Of a stretch of 64,000 nucleotides of DNA, positions 1-15,200 are shown piece by piece. The notes beneath the pieces are model-generated. The model did no database searches. It saw only the letters and a list, made by a program, of their open reading frames with translations, and had not been told where the DNA came from. The stretch is from assembly GCA_964036275.1 (NCBI GenBank), contig OZ038435.1, forward strand, positions 11,385,634 to 11,449,633. The letters run 5' to 3'. A program made the position numbers and the translations under genes. The number at the start of each line of letters is the position of its first letter. Position 1 is the first letter of the stretch. Origin of the DNA: Litoditis marina (lineage: Eukaryota > Nematoda > Chromadorea > Rhabditida > Rhabditidae).

Positions 1-200
1 GGCGTTTGGCGTGCCAATTTCATAGGTAAAATACCTCATCAAAATGGTGCTGACCCACGCTCATGTTTGGGCGTTTGAAATGCGATAGACGAGACAAAAA
101 CACTTTTGCGGTGGTATCATGGCCTTTTTTAGGTTCCGCACGTCCATTGCAGTCGCACTGCAACTGAACTATTTTACCTATGACCTCGTTTTATTTCCAG

Positions 201-3200
201 GCTATAGACTCTGCCGATCGTTCATTTGGTAGGAGAGGGGCTGGCAGAGAAGACTTCGACTCTTTCTTCAGACAAGTCGAAACCGCTCGCCAAAATTTGC
301 CGCCTCTCCCGAAATATTCTCTATCGTAAGAGCTCGATTTCCTTATTTAACCTGGTTTTTTGTAACCTGAATTTTTTTTGGTAACCCTTTTTAAGATTAC
401 TTCAGGAAGAACCGGTCCTATTTCGTTCTATCATCTAAATAGGTAAAGGTTGGGTTTTGGTGCCCTGTGACTAGTCGGTTACCTCCTTAGGCAGTCGAAA
501 GATATAGTTTACCGAAAACAGGTTGCTTGTAGAATTAAACCTCAAGTTGCGTCCTTTTTTGGTCAGGAGATATTTTGAATGTAGTCGATATAATATCACT
601 GTGAAATGTTGATAGGTTGGATGGTATGACGTCACGACTCCGCCCATATCAGGAGGAGGCCGTTCGTTTTATGATGCACAGAGAACTGTCGCCCCAGTTA
701 AGCTGCTTCGATCATCTATACAGGTTGGTTGGAATTTCTGGCCCAATTACACAAGTTATGGTGTTACTATTCAGGTGCTTACCACATCGAGCCTCACTTG
801 CTTACATACACCGCCAAGGGTCTCATATTAGTCTTGAAATCTCGCGACCCCTCTATATTTCTCCAGCCGCGTAAACCATCCAGAACTGCGATTTTTGACT
901 GTACTTTGCTTAATCACTCCTAGTTTTGTATCCATTCCCGACCCCTACTTTTACATTAATCAGTTCGTGACCCTCTACCACATGAGAGGCCTTGGCGGTG
1001 TATGCTTGCTTATGGGGTATGCTCGAATTGTAGTTGTAGTCTGGTCTTGCCTGAGACAATTCACAACGTTTGCCAAAAACTCACGGCAGTCCCATCAAAG
1101 ATACAGCGTATTCCATGAAAATCACCCTCTTCATCATACCTTCATACCCTTTTCAACAGCAGTTTTTAACATGAACGGGGAAAAGTTGGAATCACTCATG
1201 ATCGAAAAGCGGATACCTTTTTGATGGGTTTCAATTGTGCCAATTCACAACTGCCCGAAACGGGAGACCGTGAAAGAGAGTCCCCCTCTTCTTAGCATTT
1301 GAAACTTATTGTTCAATATTCATTGTATTTGAGGAACATTTTCCTGACCCGAGGTGTCTACTTCTATCCATTTCTCGGTGTCTTTTGCAAGAACAAATCA
1401 GAGGCCAAGATGCCGCCAGTACCAGGTTCCGTCTCTATTTCGTCTCAATCTTCTCTTCACGAATATCCCAGTTGAGATGTCCGAACCGAATAGCCACAAA
1501 AAATCGAAAAGCGGCCTACTTTTTCGCCGAAAACTATGATTTTTTTTTATTTTTAACACCAAATCGTTAATTTTCATGTTTCAATTTAAATACCGGACTT
1601 TACATTTGTTTATGGTTCCACCTAATGGCTAGTTTAGTCATTCTTTTCATTCTCATCGAGACACCCACACTAACAGAAATGGAAAACTTCAGTCAGACGA
1701 TAAAGAGAAGGCTGGCAGCTGGGGGTGGAAGCAGCTGCTATAGGGTTCGCTCAGGGGAGAACGGGTGGATACTGTACATTTAGCTCTAAATCACCGTGTT
1801 TGTAGTTTGCTTCGTCATATTTTTGAAAACTGGGTGAGATGCACCTGCACACCAAACTATAACTCATATATCGCCACTGTACAGTTAAAGCTAGCTTCGG
1901 CACAAACTTTCGTTGTGTTTCAAGTTTCAAGTTTGCCGCGACGTCTTTTTGCTCAGTCGTACGTTTTTCAGGAGGAATTCTTGCGGATGAAATGGGTTTG
2001 GGGAAGACGGTCGAATTTCTCGCACTGACCCTCTGTCTCACGAAGGGAAATGAGGACAGAGTGGATATAGAACCCGACATCACAGCCAATCAGCAGAGGT
2101 AACTGGGAGAATATTGATTTATTTTATTGTACAGATTGTTTCATAGATTGATTATACTAAAATTACTAATGCGTAATGCAGAGAAAAAGTGTATTCCAAA
2201 TAGTAACAAAAGTTCTCTTAATTTTTTTCTGAGAGCTGCTGTAGCTGAAGGAAATTTAGTAAGTTTCCTTGGAAGTTTTGCATTTAGTCAACCATTTGCC
2301 TCATAATGCCGAAAAAAGTAAGGTTACTGTTGCAGTGTTCTCTTTTTTCCATCTCCCTTTCACAATTCCGATAGTTTCAGTGACGTTTGTCCGATTCGCG
2401 AAACGGTGGACGATCTGGTCTCTTCAGTTGTGGCGGCCACGGACGGACAGATGGGACTGGCGGCTATGAGGGTAATCGGGTCCCACATTCTCATCTCATA
2501 AGTAACTGTGATAATTGAGTAAACTGTTACGAAGTGAGGGATAAGTTAATCTAATTAAAATAATATTTTTAGTGAATAGGTAGTATGATAATGTTCATAT
2601 CAGTTACTATCTAAATGTGAATGAATAATGAGATTACTTATGGAGATACACCGTTTCGACCTCCCGTCCTTTAAGTACACTGCGCAAAATTGCACTTTTT
2701 CCGTGACTACTATCCATTTACTATTAGGGCACGTTCAGGATTGATGCAAAATAAGTACTTTTGACTTATTTGAGTTTGAAAAAGGGTTTATTTTTGTGAA
2801 ATAGTCTCACTTTACCGGTGTATGTATACAGTATCTCTATAAGTTTCCGATTTCTTCATGAGTGACGACGAGCAGCAGTGTTCAGGCATACACTAGTATA
2901 GTTGTGCGAGTAGCAGTAAAAATTCTGATGAAAAGGACTACTTTTTGGTCAATATCAGGAAAAATTGCCATATTGGAATTGGAAGGAAAACACGGCCTTT
3001 TTTCATGAAATAGTCACCGAAATAGTTTACTAACGTGGGAATTAAGGCAAAGACGTCGACTTTGGAAAGACGGCTGAACACGTGTTTCGATTTGAAGGAA
3101 CCGGAAGGAAAGAAGAAAAGAAAGAGGGATGGGGACTCGAAGAAAGACGCCATCAACTGTGCCGGTTGTGGAGCGAACTGTATCAAAAAGAAGGTGGGAT

Positions 3201-6200
3201 CATCGTTTCAATCGGGCCTTTAAACTGCAATTGAAAAGTGTATTGTAGTTTAAAGGACTGAAACGTTGGGATTGGTCCGCATAATCGTCCTTCTTTGAGC
3301 TGATCAACTTCCCAACAAAATAGCCGAAGTTCCTTGTGGAATCATCAGCCCCATCAGGTCTTCACTTGGTGTTTGTAGGCGATAGTTTGGCAACCTCAGA
3401 TACTTAACCGGGTGTTTTGTGTAGAAACTTGAAGCAATTGATTATCTCAATTCCAGATGCATTGGCTGGATGAGTATACTTCCGAGGGTCATGTGTTCTC
3501 GTGTCCCGATTGTATGGCGAAGGTAGGCTCATTTTCCCGTACATGTTCTCGGTGTGACCCCAATATGGTGCTCTCTGGTACATTCTGACAGAGGCTCAAA
3601 GAGGATAGGTTCATCCATATGGCAGTAAAGTTGTCCGAATAGTCAGAAAAATTCGAGAAATTGACTACTTTTTTTTGCTGAAAACGGTAGAATTTCTCTG
3701 ATTTTCGTGCGAAATCATCAATTTTCCCGTGTTTTAAGCTAAAACAGACTACTTTTTTGTCGCTTAGTCGGACCTTACTGGTGTTTGGGTTCATCGAACT
3801 GTAAATGATCTAATTTCGATGTATGACCCTATTATATTCTGTTTTAATGGTACACACTCACATGTGTGGTGGTAAATGTAGTTTGACGTTCGCGCCCCTG
3901 TCTGAACAAATCATCATAGTTGTAGTTTGAACTGTACGCCCAACAATTTTACAAATATCAACTGAAAAAATTGGGATAAAACTGCAAACAGTTACATAGG
4001 GCAACAATCATCGAATAGGTACTGCTTTCGAAAGAGCGAACACTCCTGAACGTAGCCTCAGTTCTTCTTTCCAGTCTGCAGTCCCCCGACCGGCTGACCG
4101 GATAATTATATAGCTAATCGGGTTTTTGACAACCTTTTTTTAAGGGTACCTCGTATGGAACCGGTTCGTAACCTATAATGAAAAATTTCAAAAATCGGCA
4201 ACCTGTTTTTCCAACGCGAAATGAGCGTTAGTGGTAACCGAAAGTCCGGTTATCTGTGAGATGAACTGAAAAAAAGAGTTACCAAAAACCGGGCTGGTCA
4301 GCCCGGTTCCATGTAGACTTCACCGCGTAAGCCAGTCCCCCAACCAGCTAACCTGTTGCAGGACGATGCCCGTCTCTCCGTTGCTGCCACCCTCCTTGTA
4401 CTGCCGCAGTCCATTCTACATCAGTGGTACGAGGAGATCAGAAAACACGTGAAGCAAGACGTTGTTATCGATGTACGTTATCATAACATATATTTGTACA
4501 TAATATATCATATTTTGCTTGAATACACTTGAAAGTGTCAGCGAATTACTATAGTTGCCTAATTTTTTATTTTTTTTCCATACGGACTTTATGTCTTGAT
4601 TGTTGGTAGGCATTCAAGTTAATCCGCGGGTATTTCGAAACGCGTTTTAGAGCTGTTGATCTACTATACTATCTGAACTCTCGCAACCCCTTTATCTTTT
4701 TTTGCTCACAACCTCTTTAGAACCGCGCTCTCCATGTCATTTGGTGTGTCTAATTGATTATTTCACTCAAAATACCGTTTTCCACACTTTTAGATCTATC
4801 TCGGCGTCTCAGCTGAGGGATATAAGCACCCGGTGTACCTGGGCAAGTGTCATATCGTACTCTGTGCCTATGAGACACTCAGCAAGGAGTTGGTCTTTGT
4901 CAAGCCGTCTGAGACAAGTATGGATATGATAAGAAGACTATTTCTGATGTTATAGGTTTTATCTCAATGAAAAACGAAGATAGGTATAAATACAGTAGAA
5001 ATAGTATTTGTAGTGTTCATTAACGGTATCACATTTCATATTATATGGAAAAAGTTGGGTCTGGAAATCCTCGTTTCTTAGCGAGAATGCGTCTAACAAG
5101 GAATCAAAATCATGCCTCGTGCCATTTACGTTGGATAAAATTTGAAAGTAGGGTTAACGTATTCTTAATTCTTACGAGAACCTGAATGATTAATTAAGAA
5201 GAATAGAAAATATGAGGCTACAGTTGTTTTTGCAGGAACCTTGCGAAAGCGCTCGTACAACCACATCAAACGTGTGTTGACCCCACTGCTGGCAGTCGAC
5301 TGGTTCAGGGTCAGTTGTCTGTTCAGGCCAGTGGAAAAGGGGTAGAAATCGTAGAACAGGGAAAAAGACGGACTAATAGAAAATGTACAGAACAATAAGA
5401 GTATTATGGAGTAACACCCCTACAAATGGATGGTTTTTCTGGTCAATTAATGAGTTTGGGCTGATTGTCACTGTCGTTTCGAGGCAGAATTTTACCTTTG
5501 TCCATGACTTGGAAGGGGAATCGTCTGTTCATCTACGATTGATATATCATCTCGTTGTACGAATATTAACAATACTGTAACAAACGTATCAAATGTACTA
5601 CACATGAGTATTATTATTGTTTTTCAGATTGGTGTGGACGAATCGCAGCTGTTGGGTGATTTGTCCGGGCAGGTGGCCGAACTGTGCGGCCGTCTCTCGG
5701 CACGCGCCAGATGGTGCATTACGGGAACACCGTTGCGGCATTCTGTAAACGGTAATAGTAATACAAATAATATGATATTTATTAAGAGTATTAGGTGGGA
5801 TGCTACGGTCCGCTGACCGGGGGACCCTTAACTTTTTACCAGTTACCACACTGGGCGAGAGGAGACCTATAACTGTTTAACAAATTATCCAGTTTTGTCA
5901 TTGTGGCGCCACCGAATTGAGGAGGGACCCAAACCTTTTCGTAGTTTTTCGCGGAAGAGATCATTAACTCTTGAGACCCCTAACCAGGATTATCCCACCT
6001 ATGTTAAGAGTATACCATAGAACATAAATATCAGTCAGGTGGACATCCGTGTATCATTCAAAAATACTCATTTCTAGCGGTCACTGCCGCTTGGTTTAGT
6101 TTTTTGTTCGACTATTGGTATAGGACAGTTACAAAGTGAGAAAGATTGAAAAAAATAATTATCGCAGCAAAATTGGTCTTCCGGGTAATCACAGAATATA

Positions 6201-9200
6201 TATGCCACTAAGAAATTTATATTTTCCCGTTTCTTGCAGATTTGTTCGGGCTGGTCTCTTTCCTGGGCTGTTCTCCCCTCAATCTGCCCTTCTTCTGGGA
6301 TTTCCGTTTCTGGTTCGGCTGGCAGAATGACCGAACAGCTCCTGACAGCCTGACCAGTCTGGTGGCACATATCATGTGGAGAAGAACGAAGGAGGACATT
6401 GGAACGCAGGTTAGGCACTCATTTGATACAATAGAGTGAACCATTTGTTCAAAAGAAGTTATAGAATAGAATATATTTATTCGCGATTTTGTGTTTATTG
6501 ATTGATACTGATGGTAACCATAGACCGCCAGCGCCAACAAAATCAGTTAGTCTTACGGAGAAAGATGCCCTTGGCGGTGTATGATGCTAACCCTAATTGT
6601 GACGGAGATGGCGAAATTCGCACCACAAATTATCGGAACATCATTCACTGCCAGACTGCCACTGCAATACACCGTTCAATCATACACCAGCAAGGTTGTC
6701 CGAATAGTCAGAGACATTTGGAAAACGGACTACTTTTCAGCCGAAAAGATGAAAATCGGTCCATCTTCGATGAATAATATTTAATTTTCACGTGTTTACA
6801 TATGAAAACGGACTAATTCTTGTCGCTCAGTCAGACCTCACTGGTGTTTGCGTTCAAGTATGACTATTGTACAGAAAGTAACCCGGTTTTCGATTCAGAC
6901 ACGTAAAAGTTCACGATTGCGCTCCAACAAAGCTTCTAGTAAATCTTGCCGTAATCACAGCTCGTTGTTTTTTGACTGAAATCTAGCCACCTGCAAGCGT
7001 CGTTCAACAGCAGTAAGGTCTCGCTTGCTTGATAACCCAACTAGTTAGGCTGGTACCAAGCATGCTCAATACCTAGCTAGTTATTATGATACCAGTTAAC
7101 ACTTGCTCCATTGTGAAAGTGCAATTCTAGTTGTTGCAGCTAAATCTACCGACAATTTCGACGGATGTGGTCGAGGTGGTGTTTTCTCCCCTGGAAGAAC
7201 GTCTTTACAGTGAGAAACTTCGCGAACTTCGAACTAAAATGCGTGGGTGATAGATATTTTTGTTTCGCACAGTAATATGCTTATTCTATCACGCTCAGAA
7301 ATCGAGTGATTCAACTGGACTTTGAAAACACGGGCAGGGTCTTGTTCTAACTTCGTCATTTGAATAAACGAAACTAAGGTTCCTTCCTGTCACCGCTGAG
7401 TTCGAGTGACATTTACTGTAACCGTCTGTTTTTGGTAAGCTTTCACAACCATACACCAGCAAAGTTGTCCGAACAGTCACAAAAATTCGAAAAACAGACT
7501 ACTTTTTAGGCGAAAAGATACAAATCGGTCTACTTTTCATGAAAAATCCTGCATTTTTACGTGTTTACATCTGAAAACGGACTATTTTTTGTCGCTTAGT
7601 CGGACCTTACTGGTGTATGTTCACAACTCTGAGGGCCCCCTATTGGCATCGATTAGACGTTGGAAGCCCGACAAGCCTAGTTAAAACGACTCCACATAGG
7701 TAGATATTGAGATTTTTTCGCTTCTGGTTCTCATTATTATCTGTCATAATTAGTTATTTTCATAAAAAAACATCCAATTTGAAATAACCTTAAAGTATTA
7801 TTCAATGTATTGCAGGAGAGCTTCTCGAGGCGCGCAACTACGATTTGACAACTCGACTGAACAGTCTGCCCATTCTGAGATACACGGAAATCATGAATGC
7901 TCTCAATGAACTCAGGCTCACACTGGTTACCGGTCAGTTCAGTCGGCGTATACGAATAAGACCTGTGGCCGTATTTTGTAAGCTAAAATTTCAATGATCG
8001 AATTCTAATTCAGGTTACGACAATATTATTATGTTTTCTGCTAATTAAGCGCACGTTTGCTAGTTGTATCATATAGGCAAGATAAGTTTCAGAACAAGTG
8101 ATTGAGTAGTTTGTAGTACACTATTTGAATCTTGCTCAAATAGCTTACCCGGCTATTTGAGCTTACAAAATACGGCCACTGGCCTCATAAACTGATTTGC
8201 TCGGTAGTTCAGTACTCGGCGAACGATGTTCTCATAATCGTTGGAGTTGATCATTGTGAATGTAGTCTTTTTTTCCTGCACTAGAGCAGAGCATAATACT
8301 TTATAAAATTCATGAAGAAGAAGCAATTTCTCGCGCTATTGGCAGAAAATTAGGCGGTTCTCTGAATTTTCGTGATTAGCCAGTCAGAATTTCCGGTGCG
8401 TGGGCTGGCGGGGGGAATGCGGAGTATAGTTTGATGCTGAATCGTCGTTTAGGTGGCGGCTTCCGTTCGGATGAGACTGAGCCGACACTGTCTGTGTTCT
8501 CGTCCAAGGCGCTCTACCTCCGTTTGTTGCTGAAGAACAAACACGAAATCGAGGACGCAGCGAAGAAGATGGTCTCGAAATTGCTACGTGAGTAGTCCGA
8601 CGGGGGAGGGAATTAATTGCCACTTATGGGTCAGAGGGTCCCCAACAGATTAATTCGAAAAGAAGGGTTCGCTAATTAACTGACGAACTTTCACACATAA
8701 TCAGTCGTAAATACTCAAAAAATATGAAGGGGTGGCGAGATTCCAGGATTACTAAGAGACTTTTGACGGTGTATGAATTCCGTTGATCTAGGGTAGCCGA
8801 CATACTGACAGATTCGAGAAATTAGGGCGAAGTCACAGTCAAATAGCTTGAAGAAAGTTTTCGTTCTTTTTCTAAAACGACATAGGAAAAAGGCTAACTT
8901 TTGAAGATCTTTTTAGGTTGTGAATATGTAAACGTAAGCGGAATATGTTTCAGAACTGGCGGGTATCTATGGATTGTATGACAAGGAGAAAGCGAGTCGC
9001 ACCTACCTGAGAGTGAGTGATCTCGATGAGCAACTGGACCGAATCAATACCATGCTGGGACTGGAGGAGAAGGACGAGGTGCGTGACTGGTCAAACCACA
9101 TACCACTAGGAATGGGACTGTAGCTTTTGTCACACCGTTGCCTACAGTCAGTTTCTCAGGTGAAAGTTACAAGCCTAAAATAGGCTAAATCCAGGGAAAT

Positions 9201-12200
9201 ATAAGAAAATAGAAATGGCTGAATTAGAACCAAATTAGGCTTGTCGGCACCTAAATTAGCCTTGTAGACACCAATTTCAGGCTTGTTGTCACCTATTACA
9301 GGCTTTTAGCACCTATTTTGGATTGGAATTAACCTATTTTGGGCTTGTAACACGCAAAATTCATTTTTTCTCGCGAATGTCTGAAATAGGTTAATTCCAG
9401 CTCAAAATAGGGGCTACTAATCCAGCCATTTCAATTTTCCTGAATTTCCCTGGATTTAGCCTATTTTAGGCTCGTAGTTTTCATCCTTGTAGTAGAGAGC
9501 GGCCAGCTGGTCTGCGTATATTTGATCTACACACTCTCTCGTCTGCAGGCCAGTAACCAACGCTCGCTTCGCATCGCACAGCGAGATAGAACACGTGTCT
9601 TTTCACATTGGTATATATGTCACTCCAATTATGAGACATTGGAGATGAAGAAGAAAAGTAGAATGTATTGGTATGTTATGCACTTTTGCAGTACTGCACA
9701 ATTGAAACGTTAATTGTACCAAGTTTATTGGACAATACTGATAGCACAAATAAAAATTTGTTTCTGAAGATATCAATCAGATTTGAATTTTTTTTTGAGT
9801 GATGTGGGTGAAAATTCATGACTTTGCAACAAGAATAGGAAATTGTTTTGATATTGGTGAAACTTGTACCTCACGGGTGTATGGGCGAAACGTGTACGCA
9901 AGACGTACACGAGTACAACCATCTCAAAGTATACGTTAGATTAGTGCTACATTCATTCGAAAGTTTCTTCGAATCATTCGAATTGAAACTGGAATTCATT
10001 CGAATCGAAACTGGAAGATATAGCGAACTCCGCTCTATAGTCGTCTTGACTCCTAGTCGAAACTCTAAAACCTTTAATTTAAAGTAAGATTATTATGTGG
10101 ACCAAGCCCGACGCATCGGCCCTTGAACTGCAATTGAAAAATGTATTGGAGTTTAAAGGATCGAAACATTGGGAAATTGGGATTGGTCCACATTATCGTC
10201 CTTCTTTTATATTTATACGGCAGAAATGGGGCAAATTCCACAAGGAGCCGAATATTTGGTTGGCCCTATCAGGTAACCTTAACCGGGTTACCTAGTACAC
10301 CTTTTTTAAACCCTTTTACAACCCTTTTTACAATGCATTTGGGTTACCAGGTGGTTAACAAGGTAAAGGAAACTTGGTTAATGGTTAACCGCTAGGGTTA
10401 ACAAAATAACGGGTTGAATATAGAGTCTGGGATTATTTTCAGGCTGAGGGGCAATTGGAACCGTTGAGCATCGATCCCTGTCAAATGGCTCATTTGAGCA
10501 GGTGAGTTGGCGAATTATACAAAAATATAGGGGTTGTGATCATTTATCATTAAAATAAAAGCTAAGAATTTTAGAGAATAAAATACGTTAAATTATGAGT
10601 AAGAATACATATAGTAGCACGTTTCGCACCCGCAACTGAAAACCCATGACAACCTAAAGTGTTCTACGTACTGCAAAGTGCAAAGCGATCTATATAGTGG
10701 ATGCCAAATTTATATATTTCTGTCTCTCAGCGGAATCAAACCAGCGAGCAAAAGATTTGTAGCAGGTCGGTAACCACTACGCTATTAGAGTATGTAACGA
10801 GCGTGTTCTGCAATTGAAGACGTGTGCGTACACCGCGGAAAGTGAGATATACAGTACGCCTTTCCGTTTGCGACGAATATGCCTATATTTTCCGCGCAGA
10901 GTTGAGCTATGGCAGCAGCTCTCAGATGTAGTTGGACTCAATGTTATCTAAGTTATCTTGAGATTTTTTTCATTCAGGAATTGGCCCTTGGTTTACGAGG
11001 ACCATGACATTTACAATCAGTTTCGAGCCATATATCAAGTGGCAGTGAAAAGGTGGTTTCTCCCTTTCCTTTTCTGTTTTCCCTTTCTCCCTTTCTTCCT
11101 TCCGTCTGTCCTGATCGTATCTCACATGCTTGCATGTAAAAAGAAATGGATCAATCAGTGACAATATTTTTTTGGTTTTTCACATGATAAGAATGAGATT
11201 ATTTATTGAACCATGTGATTCAAGTATAGAAGAATGAGTATATTCAGACACCAAAAGAACCCCATTTAGGCCAATGTATTATTTATAACGATTATAGTAT
11301 TATAGAGTTTTATAGGTACACCAAACAAGAAAAGGCGCAGTTCATGAAGCTGGTGGAGAGTTGGTTCGAAATGGAAGAAGAGTGGAAAGGAATGGATAAT
11401 ATAGTGAGTGGCGGTGGATTCAGAAGGCTCCGTTGGGTCCAACATAGTGAATCTGTGAATTCTAGCGGTCGACAGTATAAACACAACTCATACCCTACTA
11501 TTTCTCGAACAGAAGGCCATTTTCCGATTTGAAGCTAGGAAAATTTAAAAAAAAGTAAAAAAGCAAAGAAAAAAGTTAAAAATAACGGGGTCTTCGCGAA
11601 AGTGTCGTCTTTGTTGCCAGTTTTTACGTTATTAGTTGTTAAAATTGAGTATTTCAGTTTGATGAGTGTTTCGAGTGGATTGAAGATCTGCCGGAAAGCA
11701 AACTTCTTGGGGTCGAGTAAGTCATCAGTTGATTTGTATATAGTTTCGATCGTGTTACGCCGTATGCTATTGAAATAATTTGTTGGAAACTCAAAGTTAC
11801 TTACTCACTTTTTCTTTGCGATGCCCAATATTTGGCTCCATCGCTCATATACATTCGCTCCAAATTTTCGCGATAAGCGAGCTACAGAAGCGAGAGAGCA
11901 TGGAGATGTATAAGACTTTCTGAAACAGTCTCCGCCTCTCTGACCCGCACACTCTCTCGTCGAGGTATAGTTCCGGTCATTCCCACTCAGACTTGGCAGC
12001 GTGCCAATGAATATTACAGGCTATTCTCCTCCACTTTGTAGTTTAAAAAAATACTGCAACTTCCTGTTAGCGGTTGTTCGGTTTTATAAGAAGAAAGAAA
12101 CAGAGAAGGTCTTCCAAATACTCATATTTTCTCTAAGAAACAGGCATTCGAAAATCTTGGCACGATGCCAATGGGTCTCAGTGAGAATGAAACGTACTAT

Positions 12201-15200
12201 AGTGGCTCGTCAATTGGCTGGCTATCACCTGAGCTATTAGCAGTCTGAAAGCTGGCTGGAACCACAAAAGGGTATCGAAAAGTTAACTGTGGTGAAACTT
12301 ATTATATGATCGGTTACATGCTATGTACTCCGTTCCACTTACTAATTTTGTTTGTTTTTTGTACATTCGAAAGCCGTAATATCCTCTATCATCCGAGAAA
12401 CAGGCCCGTTTTTCGCTAGTTTGGGGCAAGGTTGCTGACGTTTGGTTAACGATTGGACGGTGTAGGAAAATACCATGGCTGGCTTGTAGTTTGATCTCGT
12501 TACGAACCTGAAAACACCAAAAAACAACGGGATAAAACTACAAACACATTGGGATAGGGCAAGATACGGCGGAGTAGGCTCACGTTGAAAACAGCGAAAC
12601 CTCTAATCAATGTGTTATTCAGCCACACGTCACTGGCCTCTGAGATGATTCCGGTTGAACAGGAAATGGATCGACAGAACCGGCAGATGGCCGCGTTGCG
12701 TGAAAAGGTTACACTGTGGATTTCGGGTGACCGGAAGGTTGGTTTTCATAGTTCAAAACCAAGTTGGGCATTAACGGAGACCAGAAACAAACTTGGTAGG
12801 TAGCGAAGCTACCGTATCCTACTGGTTAACTTGGCGCATTGCTTTACTTGGTAGGTAGTTGGGTCATTATCACTTAAACCTCTCTGAGAACTGAAAACAA
12901 GTCGAGGAGACTACGTTTTACGCTGATATAAATCGATATTCATGTTTTCTTCACTAAGAATGCGCCCGTTCATAGTCTGAACCCTGGCTAACTGAATGTA
13001 ATATTAATTCTACACAAAATATATGTTTATTTCTGAAGCTGAAGAGTCGGTACACTTTGAAAATAGTTGATAATTCAAATGGAGTTGAGGTATTCTCGCG
13101 GCCGGATGATATGAAAGAGTTGATTTCCTGTGGCCACAACAAGGTCTGGAAATCAATGACGAAGGAAGAGAAAGAGCAGCGCCAACGGGAAGAGAGGGAA
13201 CTGATGTACGAGAACTATGGTAGATCAAAGAAGCGCGGCGAGACGGCGAAGAACGTCGTCAGGGATATCGCCAGTCTGCGGGCAGAAAAGTGGGCTGGCT
13301 ATTTATTCATTTCAAACGTGAAATAGTTCCACGTGGGGGAAAAAAGTGAGCATGAGCATCAACAATAAAGTTGTGTGACTAAAAAACACGATACAATTGT
13401 AATTTTTTTCCTGGAATCTTCAATATTATCCCGAAAAGTGACCATGGCTCGAACGAAACCAGGCGAAAGTGAGCATCAGTCAATAGCGAAATAAGGGGGT
13501 AATTCACATATCGCGCGGAGCGCGAAGCGCTCTGCGTGAGTTGTCTTTGGTTTGGCCATTGCGGACTCGTTTTTTCCTTTTGATTACCAAAAATCTTCAA
13601 ACATATCCTTTTTTGAAAACTAAAAGGAGAGAACGTTAGAGAATCACGAATTGAACATTGTGTGAGAATTTCAGCCAAATCGGATTATTTTCGCCTGAGT
13701 TATGGTTTCGTGTCGTTGTTGAAAAGTTCCGCCGTAATTCGTCCCTCGTCCCTCGTCCCTCGTCCCTCGTCCCTCACGGAATTCTGTCCGCATCGTAGTG
13801 GAAAAACTACTGAACCAATTTGGCTGAAATTTGGAATATCTATTCTATGCCAAAAGTTAGCTCGTCGCGCCAAGTATGAAATGTATATGTAATCTCTGGC
13901 GCCGGGCGCGGGCGCCAATAGGCGCCAAAAACGACTATTGGAAAAACTATCGAACCGATTTAGCTGAAATTTGAAACATGAGTTCCAATGCGAAATTTAG
14001 CATGTCGCGCCAAATATGAGATGTATAGCTCCTCATTGGCGCCGGGCGCGGGCGCCAATAGGCGCCAAAACCACTATTGGAAAAACTACCGAACCGATTT
14101 AGCTGAAATTTGGAACATGAGTTATAATGCAGAAGTTAGCCCGTCGCGCCAAATATGAGATGAATACATCATCATTGGCGCCCGGCGCTGGCGCCAATAG
14201 GCGCCAAAAACGGCAAAACACTATTTATCATCAACTAAAATGTTGAACACTAATAGAAATTGAATAATTTGGTGAAAAGTGTGAAAGTCTTCTTCCAAAA
14301 CTGAAATTTTTCTTCTGGCGCTCGAACCAGGCGCCAGATGGCGCCAAAACCCAAACTCACAACAGCGTCAATGGAATCGTCTGAAATTCGGTACACTAAA
14401 TAACTATCACATGGCAAGTAAGATGCTCAATCTGAAAATCAAAAAAAGTTCTGTTGGCATTGTGCGCTGGCGCCAATTGGCGCCAAAGTTGGAAAAATAT
14501 CAGTTATCGTCTATCAAACTGTTTCAAGTTAACAGATATTGAATATTCCAATGTGAAATATAGATCCACAAATTCAAAACCGAATTTTATCTTCTGGCTC
14601 GGAACAGACGCCAAATGGCGCCAAAACAAAAACACACGAACTGACAATTGAATAGTTTGAATATTGCTCCATTCAGTAATTGACACATGTAGTGTGTACT
14701 GGTAGCTCAAAAACCTAGAAAATTTCGTTTCGTTCTGGCCTCAGACATGTGTGCCAATTGGCGCTGGAACGAAAAACAAGAAAATTTCAACATGAAGGTT
14801 TTTCATGTGGTATCGGAAATAATGGCTATATTGTAAGTGATTTGGTGTCTCTAATTGTAGATTGCTCAATGGCGCCAATCCCGTTCGCTTATCGCCGCTA
14901 AAAGCGGTGTACATGTCAATCGGAACGTTTAGCGTTTTCGTTCAGTTGTTGATAGTCACAGAGCCAGTAACTTAGCGTTGAAATAGCGTTATATTACAGC
15001 ACCAGCAATTTTATGGTCTGCATTTGGCTTCGTGCACACACAAAACTAAGATTTCCATAATAATATATTGAGTTCACAAGATCCACTCTGTGAATAGGCA
15101 ACATAGGAAGTTGTAGGAGTACAACTAGAAAAAATAGAACAATTAGTAAAAAGTGGGGGAACCAACAAATGTGTGAGTTGTGTTTGGTTTGACCTCGATA

